Of a stretch of DNA of 21,202 nt, positions 8,600 through 16,438 are shown one piece after another. The DNA is from a virus: positions 1-21,202 of the IMG/VR virus record IMGVR_UViG_3300021389_000188, one strand, 5' to 3'. Numbering within the stretch: the stretch's first letter is position 1; every line of letters begins with the position of its first letter. The notes under the pieces are model-generated. The model was not told where the DNA came from. It searched no databases and was given only the letters and a program-made list of their open reading frames with translations. Both the position numbers and the translations under genes were made by a program.

Positions 8600-9960
8600 T
8601 ACACTCTCCTAGTGTAGAATCTACCGATCGCAAACTCTGCTGCAATCTCTCTGATGGATTTATCAATGAGACTTCTTGGGTCTCTTTGACCATTTGCCCA
8701 AGGAGGAGCACCTGCTCCATCCTCAAACACCTGATAAGGGTCTCTCTGATAGGTATAGCCTATACTTGGGAAACCTTTATTGGTTGCCATAATATCAGTT
8801 GCTCGTACACTCTCTGCAAAGCGCCCTGTTTGGTTTTGTAGGCTAGGGCTGTTCATATTCTTTCTTACAGTTTCGGGGAGCTCTTTGTTAATCGCTGCAA
8901 GTAAAGCTAGTGGAGACCCCGCAACTCCTTTTTTAGCAGTAGTAGTTAAAGTTGTTTTATCACTATCTTTATACTGCTGTCTTGTTGCTTTTGGCTTCTT
9001 GCTTTTAAGAGTTCCTTTACCTTTTGATCTTTTTACTTTTGTAGACTCTGTTCTGACTTTGGCACGAGGACTTTTCCGTAGCGGCCCAACAAAGTCTTCA
9101 ATTATAATCTTTCTTCGCTTTTGTACAGAGGAATCCGAACCTTCTATATAGGCCCACTCTTTTCCAATTTTATCTGCTGCTTTCTTTAGGGCTTTATTTA
9201 GCTCAAGTACCTCATTCTTTTCTTTAGAAGTAGAAGCTCGGTTAATTGCCTTACTCTCCATTTTTACACGAATAACGTCAAGAGGAGGGCCTTTATCATC
9301 TTTACCTATCTCAAAAGTTATCACTCCTGCAAGCTCGTCTATAACTTTGCTAGCTAGAGGGCTGAGGGTTTTATTCCCATCGAACTTCCAAAGGGCTTGC
9401 TGTACTTTTGCTGCTCGTTGAAGAGAAACGGAGCTATCTTTTTCATGCCCTAAATCAAGAAAACCTTTTCTACTTGAGATTAGCTCTGCTCGACTCTCTT
9501 CTTTCCTACCGCTGTTTAGCTCTCTTAGCTTTTTATTTAGTGCTCTAATCAAAGGTCTTTGTGCAGCCTGTTTCATTCTTTTAAAAGTGTTAAACACGTT
9601 TGCAGATCTGCCAGGCTTTGATGCTAGTACGAACGTAAAGTTAAGGGAACTCCCTTGCAGCTCTGATGTTCTAGTCCATTTCTTACCTGTTTTATCGAAC
9701 TCTTTTGGGTGAAACTGCTTGTAAAGGGTTCTTACCATTTTTCGCACTTCTTTGCGAACAATATCTCTAGTGCCCTGCGACAGTGTGCTTACACCCTCTC
9801 GGGCCTTCATCTCTGTCTCTACTTCTTTAATAATATCTTCGGCATCAAGTGTGAACTCGTGAACCTCATAGTTACTAATAAGTGTTCTGTATGCTTCTGA
9901 GCTTTTCTTAATGTCCTTCTCTATATCTTGTAAGACACTTAGTAAGGATACTCTAGACAT
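8599..9960 (-). CDS. Long neck/head-tail joining protein with gp10-like C-terminus
   Basis: At 453 residues this is much longer than HK97 gp10-type proteins (about 130). The last ~110 residues (NQTGRFAESVRATDI, PSIGYTYQRDPYQVFEDG, SLIDKSIREIAAEFAIG) look like that family, which joins head to tail. The first ~340 residues are highly charged, helical and Lys-rich, with KVKRSKGKGTLKSKKPKATR in the middle, and have no recognised family. The position between connector and tail terminator supports a neck role. It starts at a TAATG overlap and ends at another. The N-terminal part could be a fused partner or a scaffold for tail attachment. Confidence 0.7.
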   Translation of the reverse strand: MSRVSLLSVLQDIEKDIKKSSEAYRTLISNYEVHEFTLDAEDIIKEVETEMKAREGVSTLSQGTRDIVRKEVRKMVRTLYKQFHPKEFDKTGKKWTRTSELQGSSLNFTFVLASKPGRSANVFNTFKRMKQAAQRPLIRALNKKLRELNSGRKEESRAELISSRKGFLDLGHEKDSSVSLQRAAKVQQALWKFDGNKTLSPLASKVIDELAGVITFEIGKDDKGPPLDVIRVKMESKAINRASTSKEKNEVLELNKALKKAADKIGKEWAYIEGSDSSVQKRRKIIIEDFVGPLRKSPRAKVRTESTKVKRSKGKGTLKSKKPKATRQQYKDSDKTTLTTTAKKGVAGSPLALLAAINKELPETVRKNMNSPSLQNQTGRFAESVRATDIMATNKGFPSIGYTYQRDPYQVFEDGAGAPPWANGQRDPRSLIDKSIREIAAEFAIGRFYTRRV

Positions 9961-10547
9961 TAAAAGTTCTTATAAAGATCCAGTATACGTTTGATATGAT
10001 CGGGGAAGCCTACATTACCAGACTGCCCAGAAGTACCTTGATTCTGGATGCTTGCGCCTGACAAAGTTTGACGCTGTTTATGTTCATCTTTATGGTAGTA
10101 AGAAACTAAGTCGATTACTGCTAATTTAAGGTCTGCGGGGCAGCCATTATATCCACCTTTATAAGTGACTTTAACAGCCCCTGGGCCTTTTGCAAAGTTC
10201 TTGTAACCATTCGATCCATTGCTACGAAGAATTGAGTCAGTTTCACGATCTACATAATAGTCTGAGTCGTTTACAAGAGTAACATAAGAAGATGAGATAG
10301 ACTCTCTTTCTTCTACAGAAACCACTTGATTAAGAGGCACTTCATCTACAGATACAGTGTAGTTATCAAAATCTATATTAAAAGTCTCTATCTTATTGAT
10401 AAGATAGTAGTCTACAAGAGTATTGTTACAATAAGTTTTTACTAATTGACTCACAGAAGTAATTATATCGTTCAGACGACTATCCTCACCGAAACCAGTG
10501 ATCTTTTTCGCTATTTTGTAGTCTTCTAAAGTAATTAAATTTGCCAT
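9960..10547 (-). CDS. Head-tail connector (gp6-like)
   Basis: The 195-residue protein begins with ITLEDYKIAKKITG and DSRLNDIITSVSQLVKTYC, the helical N-terminus typical of HK97 gp6/phage QLRG-type connectors. A beta segment (VDEVPLNQVVSVEE, YYVDRETDSILR) and DLKLAVIDLVSYYHKDE follow. These proteins form a ring under the portal that seats the tail. Position just after capsid agrees. The ATG has no clear ribosome site. Its TAA overlaps the next ATG (TAATG). Confidence 0.85.
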   Translation of the reverse strand: MANLITLEDYKIAKKITGFGEDSRLNDIITSVSQLVKTYCNNTLVDYYLINKIETFNIDFDNYTVSVDEVPLNQVVSVEERESISSSYVTLVNDSDYYVDRETDSILRSNGSNGYKNFAKGPGAVKVTYKGGYNGCPADLKLAVIDLVSYYHKDEHKQRQTLSGASIQNQGTSGQSGNVGFPDHIKRILDLYKNF

Positions 10548-10568
10548 ATTCTATAAGTCCATTAGTAA

Positions 10569-10600
10569 AAACTTAGGGGAGCGAACTCCCCCTCGTTTTT
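10569..10600 (-). terminator. Hairpin terminator after major capsid gene
   Basis: On the minus strand GGGGGAG-TTCG-CTCCCCT forms a seven-pair stem (one G-U) at 10575-10592, followed by TAAG and five T. The plus strand also has a T-run beyond the stem, so it may act in both directions. It lies in the 67-base gap before the connector gene, so it probably reduces transcription beyond capsid without stopping it fully, as no new promoter is seen there. Confidence 0.75.
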
Positions 10601-10614
10601 TACTCTTTATGCTA

Positions 10615-11904
10615 TTAAGCAGCTGGTCGAACCAATGAAGAGCCAACACCAGAGATAATCTGGCTGAAGCCCATAGATTGGCTAGATACGATAGCTGTAC
10701 GCTGGTTAGCAACTTCGTAGTCAGTCTCAACCTGCAAACCACCCAGACGTGGGATGATGAATGCGTCACGGTTAGCAACAACAGCGTCACCGTCAACACC
10801 AAGCTGGTCACTTACTACAACTGGAGAGCCGTAGAAGTTAGCGATAGTACCAGTAATACGTGCAGCATTATCCATGCCTACCTGCTGGAACTCATCGAAC
10901 TCACCTTCTTGGAGCAGCTCGTTATAAGCAGCAACAGAAAGGATATAAACCAGACGAGAAGGATCAACGCCCAGGTTGCCCAGAGCAGTACGGCCCGCAA
11001 GTAGATCTTTACGACCCATAACTAGCTCAGTGCCTTCGTCAGTAGCAGAAGCATTGTCAAGAATATCTACGATAGTCTTTTCAACTTTCTTAGCCTGCGC
11101 GTGTGCAAGAGCGTTCATGATGATTGGCATTACAGTAGCAACCATAACTTCATCAGTGTTGTTGTCGATAAACTGACCAGCGATCAGACGATTAGTAGTC
11201 AGAGTAACATTACCCAGAGCGTACTCACCATCAGTACCACCGCCATCAGCGATACGGTTAGTAGCAGTACCGATACCACCAGTGTCTTGAGCAGCCTGAG
11301 TTGGCTCCAAACCTACTGGGATAACAGTCTTCTGAGCAGTAACAGCCAGCTCGTCGAAGAAGTTAGCAGCACGGTAGTTCAAACGTACGTTCTCTTCGAA
11401 CTTATCGATAGCAGTTTGTTCAACAGCACCGGTGAAAGCAACGTTAGCTTTCTGAAGAGCAGCTTGACCAGTAGCAGTGTCTTCGAAAGACTTGCCTAGT
11501 ACTTTAGCAACCATAGAAGCGTTCATGAAATCCTTACCGAAGCTAGACAGATCACCTGATTTCTGACCACGGCCAGAGAAGTCGCGCTTGCTGTTACGCA
11601 TAGCTTCCAGCTCAGCTGAGTGCTCTTTAAGGGCAGACTCATACTTCTCTAGTACTTCAGCCATGTTAGCATCTTTAGTAGTTAGTTCTTTTTGCATATC
11701 AGCTTCGAGAGCTTCAACGCCTGTTTTAACACCAGTTTCGATGCTTGATTTGATTGCTTGTGCTTCAGCAGCTTTAGCAGCTTCTGCGTCTTGAGCGGCT
11801 TTTTCAGCTGCTTTTTGCTCGGCCTGCTTCATTGCGATTTTAGCAGCAGTTTCGTCTGCAACCTGCTTCGCAAAAGCTTCCAAGTCGATTTGATTCTTGT
11901 CCAT
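10615..11904 (-). CDS. Major capsid protein from internal start within the fusion
   Basis: An in-frame ATG at 11904 (codon 208, MDKNQIDLEAF) has AGGAG with six-base spacing (11911-11915), stronger than the site of the outer start. It would give a 429-residue capsid protein with its own delta domain and no protease. Codon use changes at this point: by hand count Asn is AAT in 12 of 13 codons before it and AAC in 16 of 21 after it, as expected if the downstream part is translated far more. This would set the protease-to-capsid ratio by initiation. The nested product is inferred, not observed. Confidence 0.75.
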   Translation of the reverse strand: MDKNQIDLEAFAKQVADETAAKIAMKQAEQKAAEKAAQDAEAAKAAEAQAIKSSIETGVKTGVEALEADMQKELTTKDANMAEVLEKYESALKEHSAELEAMRNSKRDFSGRGQKSGDLSSFGKDFMNASMVAKVLGKSFEDTATGQAALQKANVAFTGAVEQTAIDKFEENVRLNYRAANFFDELAVTAQKTVIPVGLEPTQAAQDTGGIGTATNRIADGGGTDGEYALGNVTLTTNRLIAGQFIDNNTDEVMVATVMPIIMNALAHAQAKKVEKTIVDILDNASATDEGTELVMGRKDLLAGRTALGNLGVDPSRLVYILSVAAYNELLQEGEFDEFQQVGMDNAARITGTIANFYGSPVVVSDQLGVDGDAVVANRDAFIIPRLGGLQVETDYEVANQRTAIVSSQSMGFSQIISGVGSSLVRPAA

Positions 11905-12525
11905 TTTGATCTCCTGATCTGCGGAATTAAGTTCCGCGCTTTTCGGTGTGTGGTCACTAGCTACATTTGAAGCGTTTGCTTCGTCCTTAGCCAGAGACTG
12001 ACCGGCTAGATCTACACGATTAGTGAAAGTTTTTTTGAATTCGTCGTATTCCTCAGTGGAATCAAACGACTTCGCGAGCGAAAAAGTAGCTGCCTGATTG
12101 CAGGGTACCGATACAACCGATACTTCAAACAACTCAGCGTCCTTAATCATTAGTCCGTCAGTTTCTTTTAGGTAGTCCGCGTCCTTGACTTTGAAACCGA
12201 CGGAAAAGGCTCCAAGGACACCGTCTTTAACGAGTTCAGCAACATTGCCAGGGGCATTTTTGCTAATCTTACATTCGAGTTCTAAACCATTTGGTCCTGC
12301 TTTCATACCTGTGGCTCGACCAATTGGTCTATCATAGTCATGATTAAACAAAATAATTGGATTTTTCTCAAAATTTTGTAGTCCACCTTTAGTCCAAGCC
12401 TCAGCTGAGATTGTATCACCTGCGCGATCAAAATCTGCTGTACTAGCCATACCACGAATCATTACTGATCCATCGTCTGATTCTGCGGCTTTGAAAGTAG
12501 ATGTTAGATTAAAAATCTTATTCAT
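10615..12525 (-). CDS. Prohead protease fused to HK97-fold major capsid protein
   Basis: This 636-residue frame joins two head genes that are usually separate. Residues about 1-160 are a U35-type prohead protease: NHDYDRPIG with His62, GAFSVGF with Ser108, and LFEVSVVSVPCNQAA. A linker leads to Met208, and 208-330 is an Ala/Glu/Lys-rich coiled coil like the HK97 delta (scaffold) domain. About 330-636 is the capsid fold, including VPSRLVYILS-like and YGSPVVVSDQL segments. A strong internal ribosome site before Met208 suggests that capsid protein is also made alone. The outer ATG has only weak GAG upstream. It ends with tandem TAA TAG followed by a terminator. Proteolysis would remove the delta domain during maturation. 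Confidence 0.92.
   Translation of the reverse strand: MNKIFNLTSTFKAAESDDGSVMIRGMASTADFDRAGDTISAEAWTKGGLQNFEKNPIILFNHDYDRPIGRATGMKAGPNGLELECKISKNAPGNVAELVKDGVLGAFSVGFKVKDADYLKETDGLMIKDAELFEVSVVSVPCNQAATFSLAKSFDSTEEYDEFKKTFTNRVDLAGQSLAKDEANASNVASDHTPKSAELNSADQEIKMDKNQIDLEAFAKQVADETAAKIAMKQAEQKAAEKAAQDAEAAKAAEAQAIKSSIETGVKTGVEALEADMQKELTTKDANMAEVLEKYESALKEHSAELEAMRNSKRDFSGRGQKSGDLSSFGKDFMNASMVAKVLGKSFEDTATGQAALQKANVAFTGAVEQTAIDKFEENVRLNYRAANFFDELAVTAQKTVIPVGLEPTQAAQDTGGIGTATNRIADGGGTDGEYALGNVTLTTNRLIAGQFIDNNTDEVMVATVMPIIMNALAHAQAKKVEKTIVDILDNASATDEGTELVMGRKDLLAGRTALGNLGVDPSRLVYILSVAAYNELLQEGEFDEFQQVGMDNAARITGTIANFYGSPVVVSDQLGVDGDAVVANRDAFIIPRLGGLQVETDYEVANQRTAIVSSQSMGFSQIISGVGSSLVRPAA
11905..11915 (-). 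promoter_or_regulatory. Internal Shine-Dalgarno for capsid start
   Basis: AGGAG followed by ATCAAA and ATG inside the protease-capsid gene. It decides the start of the capsid-only product. Confidence 0.75.
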
Positions 12526-12526
12526 A

Positions 12527-12817
12527 TTATTTCTCTACAGTACTTGCCCTGAGTGCTTCTAAAGGGTCTTTGCTTTCCTCTACAGGTTCATCCTGTGGAG
12601 GGTTTAGTGCTAATGCACAGAGTTCTTTTTCTGCGCTTTGTACTTTGGTTGTGAAAGAACCCCAAGTATTAAAATACCTCTTCCAGGTTCTTCGTAAAAC
12701 TGCGTCTGGCTTTCCAGTTGGGTACTTATCCTGCAACCCTTTATAACTAGAAGGTATCTCACCTATCTCTGCAAACCATACTGCGGCCTTTCTTACTATC
12801 CTGTCTTTTGTGTTCAT
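12527..12817 (-). CDS. Unknown 96-residue protein between portal and protease
   Basis: I do not recognise this protein. It is predicted mainly helical: an N-terminal basic helix (MNTKDRIVRKAAVWFAEIG), a middle with aromatic and basic residues (AVLRRTWKRYFNTWGSF), and an acidic Pro/Glu C-terminus (DEPVEESKDPLEAL). Its ATG overlaps the portal TGA, and its TAA is one base before the protease start. Its place between portal and protease suggests a role in prohead assembly or as a small connector, but nothing in the sequence proves it. Confidence 0.6.
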   Translation of the reverse strand: MNTKDRIVRKAAVWFAEIGEIPSSYKGLQDKYPTGKPDAVLRRTWKRYFNTWGSFTTKVQSAEKELCALALNPPQDEPVEESKDPLEALRASTVEK

Positions 12818-14001
12818 TCTTCCTCTTCTGGAGGCCTACCGCCTTCATCTGGGTTAGCTGCTGAACCTGCAATATTTGCAGGAACTCGTATATCGTTAGC
12901 ATCATCTCTAGTATCGTACCCAAGAGCTTCGCGAGCTTCGTTCGGGCTAATGATACCGCCATTCACCAATGAGGTGTAGTAGGCTGATGCGTCACGTAAC
13001 TCGGGCTGCAGAGCAGGTACTCCGGTTACGTCTTCTACAATCTCAAAACCAAAGTAGCGAGAGAGTGCTGAATTTAATTTGTTAATATTTGTCAGTATAG
13101 TCTCTAAGTAATACAGGCGCATATTCGGGCGAATATTTGCATTGTTTCCAGAGTCTAGTAGAATTGGTGGAACACCGATTGCTTTCAGAATAATCTTTTC
13201 GTTTTCTGCAATAGCTGTTTGAAAGTCTAACTCTTTAAAGTTTACATTTGAGATCTTATCAACCTCTAGGCCACCATCAAGAATCAAAGGATTACGACCA
13301 CCGGCATCAGGGCGGTAGCGAGCTTGCCAAGAAGTCATCATACGCTCTTTGATTTTCTCTGAAAGAGTGTTTGGCGACTTTAGTACTAAACCCGGAACTG
13401 CTCCGTTCTCGAAAAACTTATCCTGAAACTTTCTCATACGAGTCATAAGCATCATAGTTCGAGTTGCAGGCTTCAGTCGAGACACACCACGGAATACATC
13501 GTGGAAAGAGTTTTCTTTAACGTGGATAATTTCTTGAGGAGAATAATCAATATCATTATAGCTATACTTTTCAATATAGGTCTTTGGATCTCCATGAATT
13601 ACTACATTATCGGCTGGTAAGTGGTAAAGGTGCGCTCCATCAAAGTAGATAAAGATGTTACCATCAAGAAGTAAGTCTGTGAAAAGATTACGTCTAAATG
13701 TGTTAATGTCTTGGAAAGGGTTAGGCTCTTTTGAAAGAAGTAGCTCAACTTTTGATCGCTTAACGCCTTTAACAACGCCAGGCATTGCAATAGGCTTAAC
13801 AGTGGTGCGTACACCCGCAGAGTCATCAACTACCATGTTTACGGCTCGGTTTACTACTTCGAGTTCTTCATAGTAAAACTCGTAGCTGCCTGTATGCTCT
13901 CTAGAAGATTCAACATTATTACCCACCCACATCTGTATAGGGTTGAGCTTTTCCTCAACTTCTACAGGGGCTTTCTTTTCAAAAGGATTATACCAGGCCA
14001 T
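12814..14001 (-). CDS. Portal protein (HK97 gp3-like)
   Basis: The 395-residue protein forms the dodecameric ring at the capsid vertex through which DNA passes. It starts MAWYNPFEKK, has the core segments NLFTDLLLDGNIFIY and HLPADNVV, a stem/wing region (MRKFQDKFFENGAVPGLVLK), KAIGVPPILLD, and the characteristic LVNGGIISPNEAREALGY near the C-terminus, followed by a Pro/Glu-rich tail. Length matches the HK97-type family. The start overlaps the HNH end and its TGA overlaps the next ATG (ATGA). Confidence 0.93.
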   Translation of the reverse strand: MAWYNPFEKKAPVEVEEKLNPIQMWVGNNVESSREHTGSYEFYYEELEVVNRAVNMVVDDSAGVRTTVKPIAMPGVVKGVKRSKVELLLSKEPNPFQDINTFRRNLFTDLLLDGNIFIYFDGAHLYHLPADNVVIHGDPKTYIEKYSYNDIDYSPQEIIHVKENSFHDVFRGVSRLKPATRTMMLMTRMRKFQDKFFENGAVPGLVLKSPNTLSEKIKERMMTSWQARYRPDAGGRNPLILDGGLEVDKISNVNFKELDFQTAIAENEKIILKAIGVPPILLDSGNNANIRPNMRLYYLETILTNINKLNSALSRYFGFEIVEDVTGVPALQPELRDASAYYTSLVNGGIISPNEAREALGYDTRDDANDIRVPANIAGSAANPDEGGRPPEEEE

Positions 14002-14353
14002 GTTTTTCTCTTTGAATCTCTACCCAGCGCATCTGCTTTTTTGCGGTTCCGAGGACAGGATCTTTTCCGTAAATTTTATGTAGTGCTAAATGATGGTGAT
14101 GACATAAAGTCACTGTATGGTCATATAGCTCGGCACTGTGTTCTTCAATGAAGTCATCCCTGAGTGCTTGTATATAGTCAGGGTTCAGTTTGTTTTTTGT
14201 AAGCCACTGGTTTAGGAGTGGTGTCAAGCTATAAAAATGGTGGAAATCAAGTTGCTCTGTCTCGCCACAAATACGACACTCTGTCCCTTTCTCATACTTG
14301 GACTTTGCCTTGTCTCGTACATACTTTACTGCGTCACGTTTTAGTTTAGGCAT
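13988..14353 (-). CDS. HNH endonuclease
   Basis: The 121 residues contain a zinc-type CRICG (Cys26, Cys29), the central LDFHH (His38, His39) and TLCHHHHLALH (Cys84 to His92), the layout of HNH nucleases with a metal-bound beta-beta-alpha fold. HNH proteins next to large terminase and portal genes are common in cos-packaging phages, where they assist terminase cleavage of concatemers; this position suggests the same. It is a small stand-alone protein and shows no sign of being inside an intron. It overlaps the portal start by 14 bases. A weak GGAAAG precedes the ATG. A homing endonuclease is the alternative. Confidence 0.85.
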   Translation of the reverse strand: MPKLKRDAVKYVRDKAKSKYEKGTECRICGETEQLDFHHFYSLTPLLNQWLTKNKLNPDYIQALRDDFIEEHSAELYDHTVTLCHHHHLALHKIYGKDPVLGTAKKQMRWVEIQREKHGLV

Positions 14354-14386
14354 TTTCTTTCCGGTTCTTCATTTTTCATTAGAAGA

Positions 14387-14423
14387 ATTATATCGAGTTT
14401 AAGGTAACTTGTCAATAACTATT
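14387..14423 (-). promoter_or_regulatory. Consensus sigma70 promoter (P2) for HNH/portal/capsid genes
   Basis: TTGACA (14410-14415) and TATAAT (14387-14392) are separated by 17 bases, with GAAAAATA ending four bases upstream of the -35. It lies in the 86-base gap between large terminase and the HNH gene. The spacer block ACCTTAA and the TATAATTCTTC end are shared with the promoter at 20882. Predicted leader to the HNH start is about 27 bases. Confidence 0.87.
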
Positions 14424-14439
14424 TTTCCGTAGGTCATCG

Positions 14440-15744
14440 CTAGAAGGATACATTTGCAGTAATAAACGAGTATAGTGCATAGCGAAGTGCGTCTGCCATG
14501 TGCGATGCCATGTTATGTTTCGGTTTTTCCTTTATAAGATTCGGATTTGGATCCCACTGATACGCATCTACACAGGCGAGCGATTCCTTCGCAGCTTGAT
14601 CAACAAAGAGGGAGTCGTTGTCGATAATGGCTGCAACATGGCCAATTCCATCGATGATAGATTTCTTCGCGTTAATAGTTGATATTCCATAGTTCTGCGC
14701 GAAATCGAACCTTGTTTGTTGAGCAGCTGAGTCAATATAAATATAATCAATATCCCAACGATCAATGAGTTTTTGGATCTGTTCTGCATGCTGGTCTGTG
14801 GTTCTCTCGTTATTAAAATACTCGTCTAGTAAATAGAACTTCTCGGTGTCCCAATCGTAAGCAATTACACACATTGCAGTTGGGTCTCTAAAACCAACAT
14901 CGAGACCCGCAAATACATCCATCTTGCTAGTATCAAAGTTAGCGAGGTCTTGTACCTGAGTCTCAAAGTTAAAGTTCCAGATCTGACCTTCATAAGTATT
15001 AAAGTCGGCCTCGTACTCCTGCTTAAACTCTGCCTCTGACATAGACTTTCGTGCTTCTGAAATATCGCTCTCAGACATACGCGGATTATCTTTATAAGTA
15101 GCACGAATACTGCACCACTCTGGAAACTCATCTGAAAAGCCTCGCATGAAGAACTCAGAGAACCAATTATTGCGACCCCGTGGGGTAGAGATAAAGATTG
15201 CTTTTGAATTTGGCTTATCTAGGGTAGGTCGAAGTGCTACGTTGAAAGCATCTCTACCATCTGCAAGTGCGGCCTCGTCGAATATGATAAGATCATAAGA
15301 ACGACCTACACAAGAGTCAACCTGGTTTACAGAACCCATTCGTACTGTAGAGCCATTAGATATTTCGATCACTTTATCTTTGGCGTTATCTTTTGTAACC
15401 TCTAGATCGAAGTGCTTAATCAAGTTCCTTTGTAGATCAAAAGAAATCTGAGACAAGGAGTAGTTAGGAGACATGATTAAGATTGTAGAGCCTGGTACTA
15501 GAGACACAAGCTGTCCAATAATGTTCGCAATGTATGTCTTACCTTGACGTCTAGAAATAGCCGCAGAGACAAAACGATACTTAGGGTTATTGACCGCATT
15601 GATAATTGCTATCTGCGATGGTAGAGGTGTGATGTTTAGTAGGTCCAAATAAGGAGCTACGGGGAGCTTGAGAAACCTTGCCTCAGATTGTAGTTCAACT
15701 ATTTCGTCAGAGATTATATCTCTCCGACTTATTTCAACTGCCAT
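14440..15744 (-). CDS. terL: Terminase large subunit
   Basis: The 434-residue motor ATPase and nuclease packages DNA through the portal. The ATPase half has the Walker A variant SRRQGKT (64-70), Walker B LIIFDEA (152-158) and an ISTP coupling motif (185-188). The RNase-H-like nuclease half has acidic residues at D282 (GLDVGFRD), D338 (YIDSA) and D418 (HMADALRYAL). Length is typical. AGGAAG six bases before the ATG supports the start, which overlaps the cysteine peptidase gene by 16 bases. It ends with TAG, followed by CGA TGA in frame. Unlike in most related phages, the small terminase is about 5 kb upstream. Confidence 0.95.
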   Translation of the reverse strand: MAVEISRRDIISDEIVELQSEARFLKLPVAPYLDLLNITPLPSQIAIINAVNNPKYRFVSAAISRRQGKTYIANIIGQLVSLVPGSTILIMSPNYSLSQISFDLQRNLIKHFDLEVTKDNAKDKVIEISNGSTVRMGSVNQVDSCVGRSYDLIIFDEAALADGRDAFNVALRPTLDKPNSKAIFISTPRGRNNWFSEFFMRGFSDEFPEWCSIRATYKDNPRMSESDISEARKSMSEAEFKQEYEADFNTYEGQIWNFNFETQVQDLANFDTSKMDVFAGLDVGFRDPTAMCVIAYDWDTEKFYLLDEYFNNERTTDQHAEQIQKLIDRWDIDYIYIDSAAQQTRFDFAQNYGISTINAKKSIIDGIGHVAAIIDNDSLFVDQAAKESLACVDAYQWDPNPNLIKEKPKHNMASHMADALRYALYSFITANVSF

Positions 15745-16136
15745 TTAATTCTTCCTAAAAAGTATAATCGTGCAAAGACTTCGATAGGGGTATATGCTAT
15801 TCTTGGAAATTCATAACCCTTCTCCTCTAAAGCCTCTCGTGTTGTCCATTTTTGTTGTATATTGTCGATATACATATTATCGTACTGTAGTACTGCATGA
15901 CCTTCTCCACCAACTCTGCAAAATCGCATCTTGGCTTTAAAAGTTAATATGTCTTTCCAAAAACCTTTCATAGACTTATTGTTAATATTATAAAGAAGAG
16001 TTAGGGAGTAGTCCTCGCAGTCTCCTTCATAAGGAGCTTCTTTCAATATAGTCCAATACTCGTAAGTATGAAACTGCTCTTTGTCATACCGGTACTTCCA
16101 GTTTTTATTTAAATTATCAACTTGTTCTTTAAACAT
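15729..16136 (-). CDS. Transglutaminase-like cysteine peptidase
   Basis: The 135 residues carry the elements of bacterial transglutaminase-like cysteine proteases: Cys40 in EGDCEDYSLTLLYN, His80 in GGEGHAVLQYD and Asp91 (or Asp86) in NMYIDN. This is the usual Cys-His-Asp order. The protein is shorter than most bacterial members, and no signal peptide is present, so it should act in the cytoplasm or in the virion. Its end overlaps the large terminase start by 16 bases. Possible roles are processing of a virion or host protein, or cell-wall peptide cleavage. The fold assignment is fairly secure; the substrate is unknown. Confidence 0.7.
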   Translation of the reverse strand: MFKEQVDNLNKNWKYRYDKEQFHTYEYWTILKEAPYEGDCEDYSLTLLYNINNKSMKGFWKDILTFKAKMRFCRVGGEGHAVLQYDNMYIDNIQQKWTTREALEEKGYEFPRIAYTPIEVFARLYFLGRIKWQLK

Positions 16137-16438
16137 TATTTTTTACCTACGGCTTCTTTAGCGTAAAACGCTGCAACAATAGCGGCTACGGAAACAAAGT
16201 AGGTAGGGGCCATATTACCTAATGTTTTTTGAGCTTCGTCTAAGCCTATTAGAGAGGCCAGTACTACAGCGAAGGGATAAAGTAACATTCCACCAAGTGC
16301 AAACCAGGCCATGTTTCTTTGCGCATCTCGCATAGCATCTGCATCTTCTAATTCTTTTCGGCGAGCTTCAAGGTACATAGCTTCTTCTGAGTTAGATACC
16401 TTGCCGTCTCCATTTGTGTCTGCTGGATGATATTCCAT
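16136..16438 (-). CDS. EF-hand protein with two membrane helices
   Basis: A textbook 12-residue EF-hand loop, DTNGDGKVSNSE (residues 7-18), has Asp, Asn, Asp and Glu at ligand positions 1, 3, 5 and 12 and Val at position 8. A charged helix (19-43) follows, then two hydrophobic helices (about 44-65, AWFALGGMLLYPFAVVL; and 76-94, APTYFVSVAAIVAAFYA) and a short Lys-rich end. The two-helix hairpin and small size are holin-like, and the loop suggests Ca2+ or Mg2+ binding outside the bilayer. There is no endolysin nearby to confirm lysis. Both stop and start overlap neighbours as TAATG, indicating coupled translation. Confidence 0.65.
   Translation of the reverse strand: MEYHPADTNGDGKVSNSEEAMYLEARRKELEDADAMRDAQRNMAWFALGGMLLYPFAVVLASLIGLDEAQKTLGNMAPTYFVSVAAIVAAFYAKEAVGKK

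Noticed and set aside
10548-10614. Promoter between capsid terminator and connector gene
   Set aside because: No -35/-10 pair with proper spacing and no GAAAAATA element; downstream genes probably rely on incomplete termination.
10551-10811. Minus-strand 86-codon frame at the end of the capsid gene
   Set aside because: It is a shadow in another frame of the capsid gene, crosses the terminator and has no ribosome site.
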